NCBI GenBank assembly: GCA_025350365.1
Contig: JANXXY010000040.1
Span: 1-5,485, forward strand
Reading direction: 5' to 3'
Length of the DNA: 5,485 bases
DNA from: Bacteroidales bacterium
Lineage (GTDB): Bacteria > Bacteroidota > Bacteroidia > Bacteroidales > JAAUTT01
Under the pieces are notes generated by a model. The model was not told the DNA's origin. It saw nothing but the letters and a program-made list of their open reading frames with translations, and ran no database searches. A program made the translations under genes and the position numbers. This document shows, piece after piece, positions 4,857 through 5,485 of this stretch. Every line of letters starts with the position of its first letter. The stretch's first letter is position 1.

Positions 4857-5485
4857 ATGAACCTGAAAGGGAAACATATAATACTCGGAATTACAGGTGG
4901 AATAGCAGCTTACAAGGCTGCTTTTCTTGTGAGATTACTTGTGAAAGAGGGAGCGGAGGTTAGAGTTATGATGACTGCTATGGCTAAGCAGTTTATTACA
5001 CCCTTAACGATGGCTACTCTTTCGAAAAATCCAATTATTGTTGAATTTTTTGATCCGGAAAATGGGAAATGGAATAGCCATGTAGATCTGGGATTATGGG
5101 CCGACCTTATTGTAATTGCCCCGGCAACAGCTAATACAATTGCTAAGATGGCAAATGGTATAGCCGATAATTTGTTATTAACAACCTATCTTTCTGCCAG
5201 ATGCCCTGTAATTATTGTTCCCGCAATGGATCTGGATATGTTTGCACATGCAGCAACTCAAAAAAATATTAACACGTTACGGTCAATTGGGAATATAATC
5301 ATCGAACCTGCAACAGGTGAATTGGCGAGTGGTCTTGATGGAAAGGGCAGGATGGAAGAACCCGAAAATATTATTACAATAGTCCGGAATATATTAGGCG
5401 ATAAAATTAAGGATCTGGCAGGGAAAAGGATTCTTGTCACGGCAGGGCCTACTTATGAACCAATTGATCCGGTTAGGTTCATTGG
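4857..5485 (+). CDS. coaBC: Bifunctional CoaBC (phosphopantothenoylcysteine decarboxylase / phosphopantothenate-cysteine ligase), 5' part
   Basis: CoaBC makes 4'-phosphopantetheine for coenzyme A: the C-terminal CoaB domain joins cysteine to 4'-phosphopantothenate and the N-terminal FMN-dependent CoaC domain decarboxylates the product. The window holds 209 full codons of roughly 400, so the gene runs off the right edge. Visible features: the flavoprotein start ILGITGGIAAYKAA (9-22); active-site H75 in SHVDLGLWADLI; IAPATANTIAKMANGIADNLL (87-107), around the FMN site; PAMDLDMF (122-129); and ELASGLDGKGRMEEP (155-169). CoaB begins near residue 189 with GKRILVTAGPTYEPIDPVR. Numbering coincides with E. 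coli Dfp at H75, but the usual Asn125 is Asp and Cys158 is Ser (see findings). ATG 4857 is the first start in this frame that gives the family N-terminus. It lies third in the bamD-rpoZ-coaBC cluster, with its own promoter-like sequence just upstream. Confidence 0.95.
   Translation, partial: MNLKGKHIILGITGGIAAYKAAFLVRLLVKEGAEVRVMMTAMAKQFITPLTMATLSKNPIIVEFFDPENGKWNSHVDLGLWADLIVIAPATANTIAKMANGIADNLLLTTYLSARCPVIIVPAMDLDMFAHAATQKNINTLRSIGNIIIEPATGELASGLDGKGRMEEPENIITIVRNILGDKIKDLAGKRILVTAGPTYEPIDPVRFI

Noticed and set aside
5258..5440. Minus-strand 60-codon open frame
   Set aside because: It lies wholly inside the CoaC/CoaB coding region and has no recognisable motif.

Overview
The window looks like chromosomal DNA of a member of the Bacteroidota, probably of the Bacteroidales/Marinilabiliales/Flavobacteria breadth. 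Three things suggest this. The gene set bamD - rpoZ (the phylum's divergent omega) - coaBC is a familiar Bacteroidota neighbourhood. Starts lack Shine-Dalgarno sequences and have A/T-rich leaders. Several genes are preceded by the phylum's TAnnTTTG -7 promoter box. Genus cannot be judged from the sequence alone.

Layout. Positions 1-503 (+) hold the 3' part of a decayed RhuM-family gene, broken by a nonsense codon and two -1 frameshifts. A tRNA-Pro(GGG) follows on the minus strand (649-722) with its own intrinsic terminator (603-633). Divergent from it is trxB (926-1915, +), encoding thioredoxin reductase. Its upstream region has a well-formed Bacteroidota housekeeping promoter and a sigma-54-like element. 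trxB converges on a minus-strand PLP enzyme of the alpha-oxoamine synthase family (2028-3272, GTG start), and a 15-bp-stem bidirectional terminator lies between them. A 346-bp intergenic stretch (3273-3618) holds the two divergent promoters and one doubtful 43-residue ORF. The right third is a co-directional cluster: bamD (3619-4404), rpoZ (4444-4773) and coaBC (from 4857, running off the window).

The intact genes are core functions: thiol redox balance, a CoA-thioester-consuming C-C condensation (amino-ketone or sphingoid-base type), outer-membrane protein assembly, RNA polymerase assembly and coenzyme A synthesis. Nothing here amounts to a new multi-gene system. The points most worth a second look are the Asn-to-Asp and Cys-to-Ser replacements at two catalytic positions of the CoaC domain, the sigma-54-like element upstream of trxB, the decayed RhuM gene, and the small unassigned ORF at 3340-3471.
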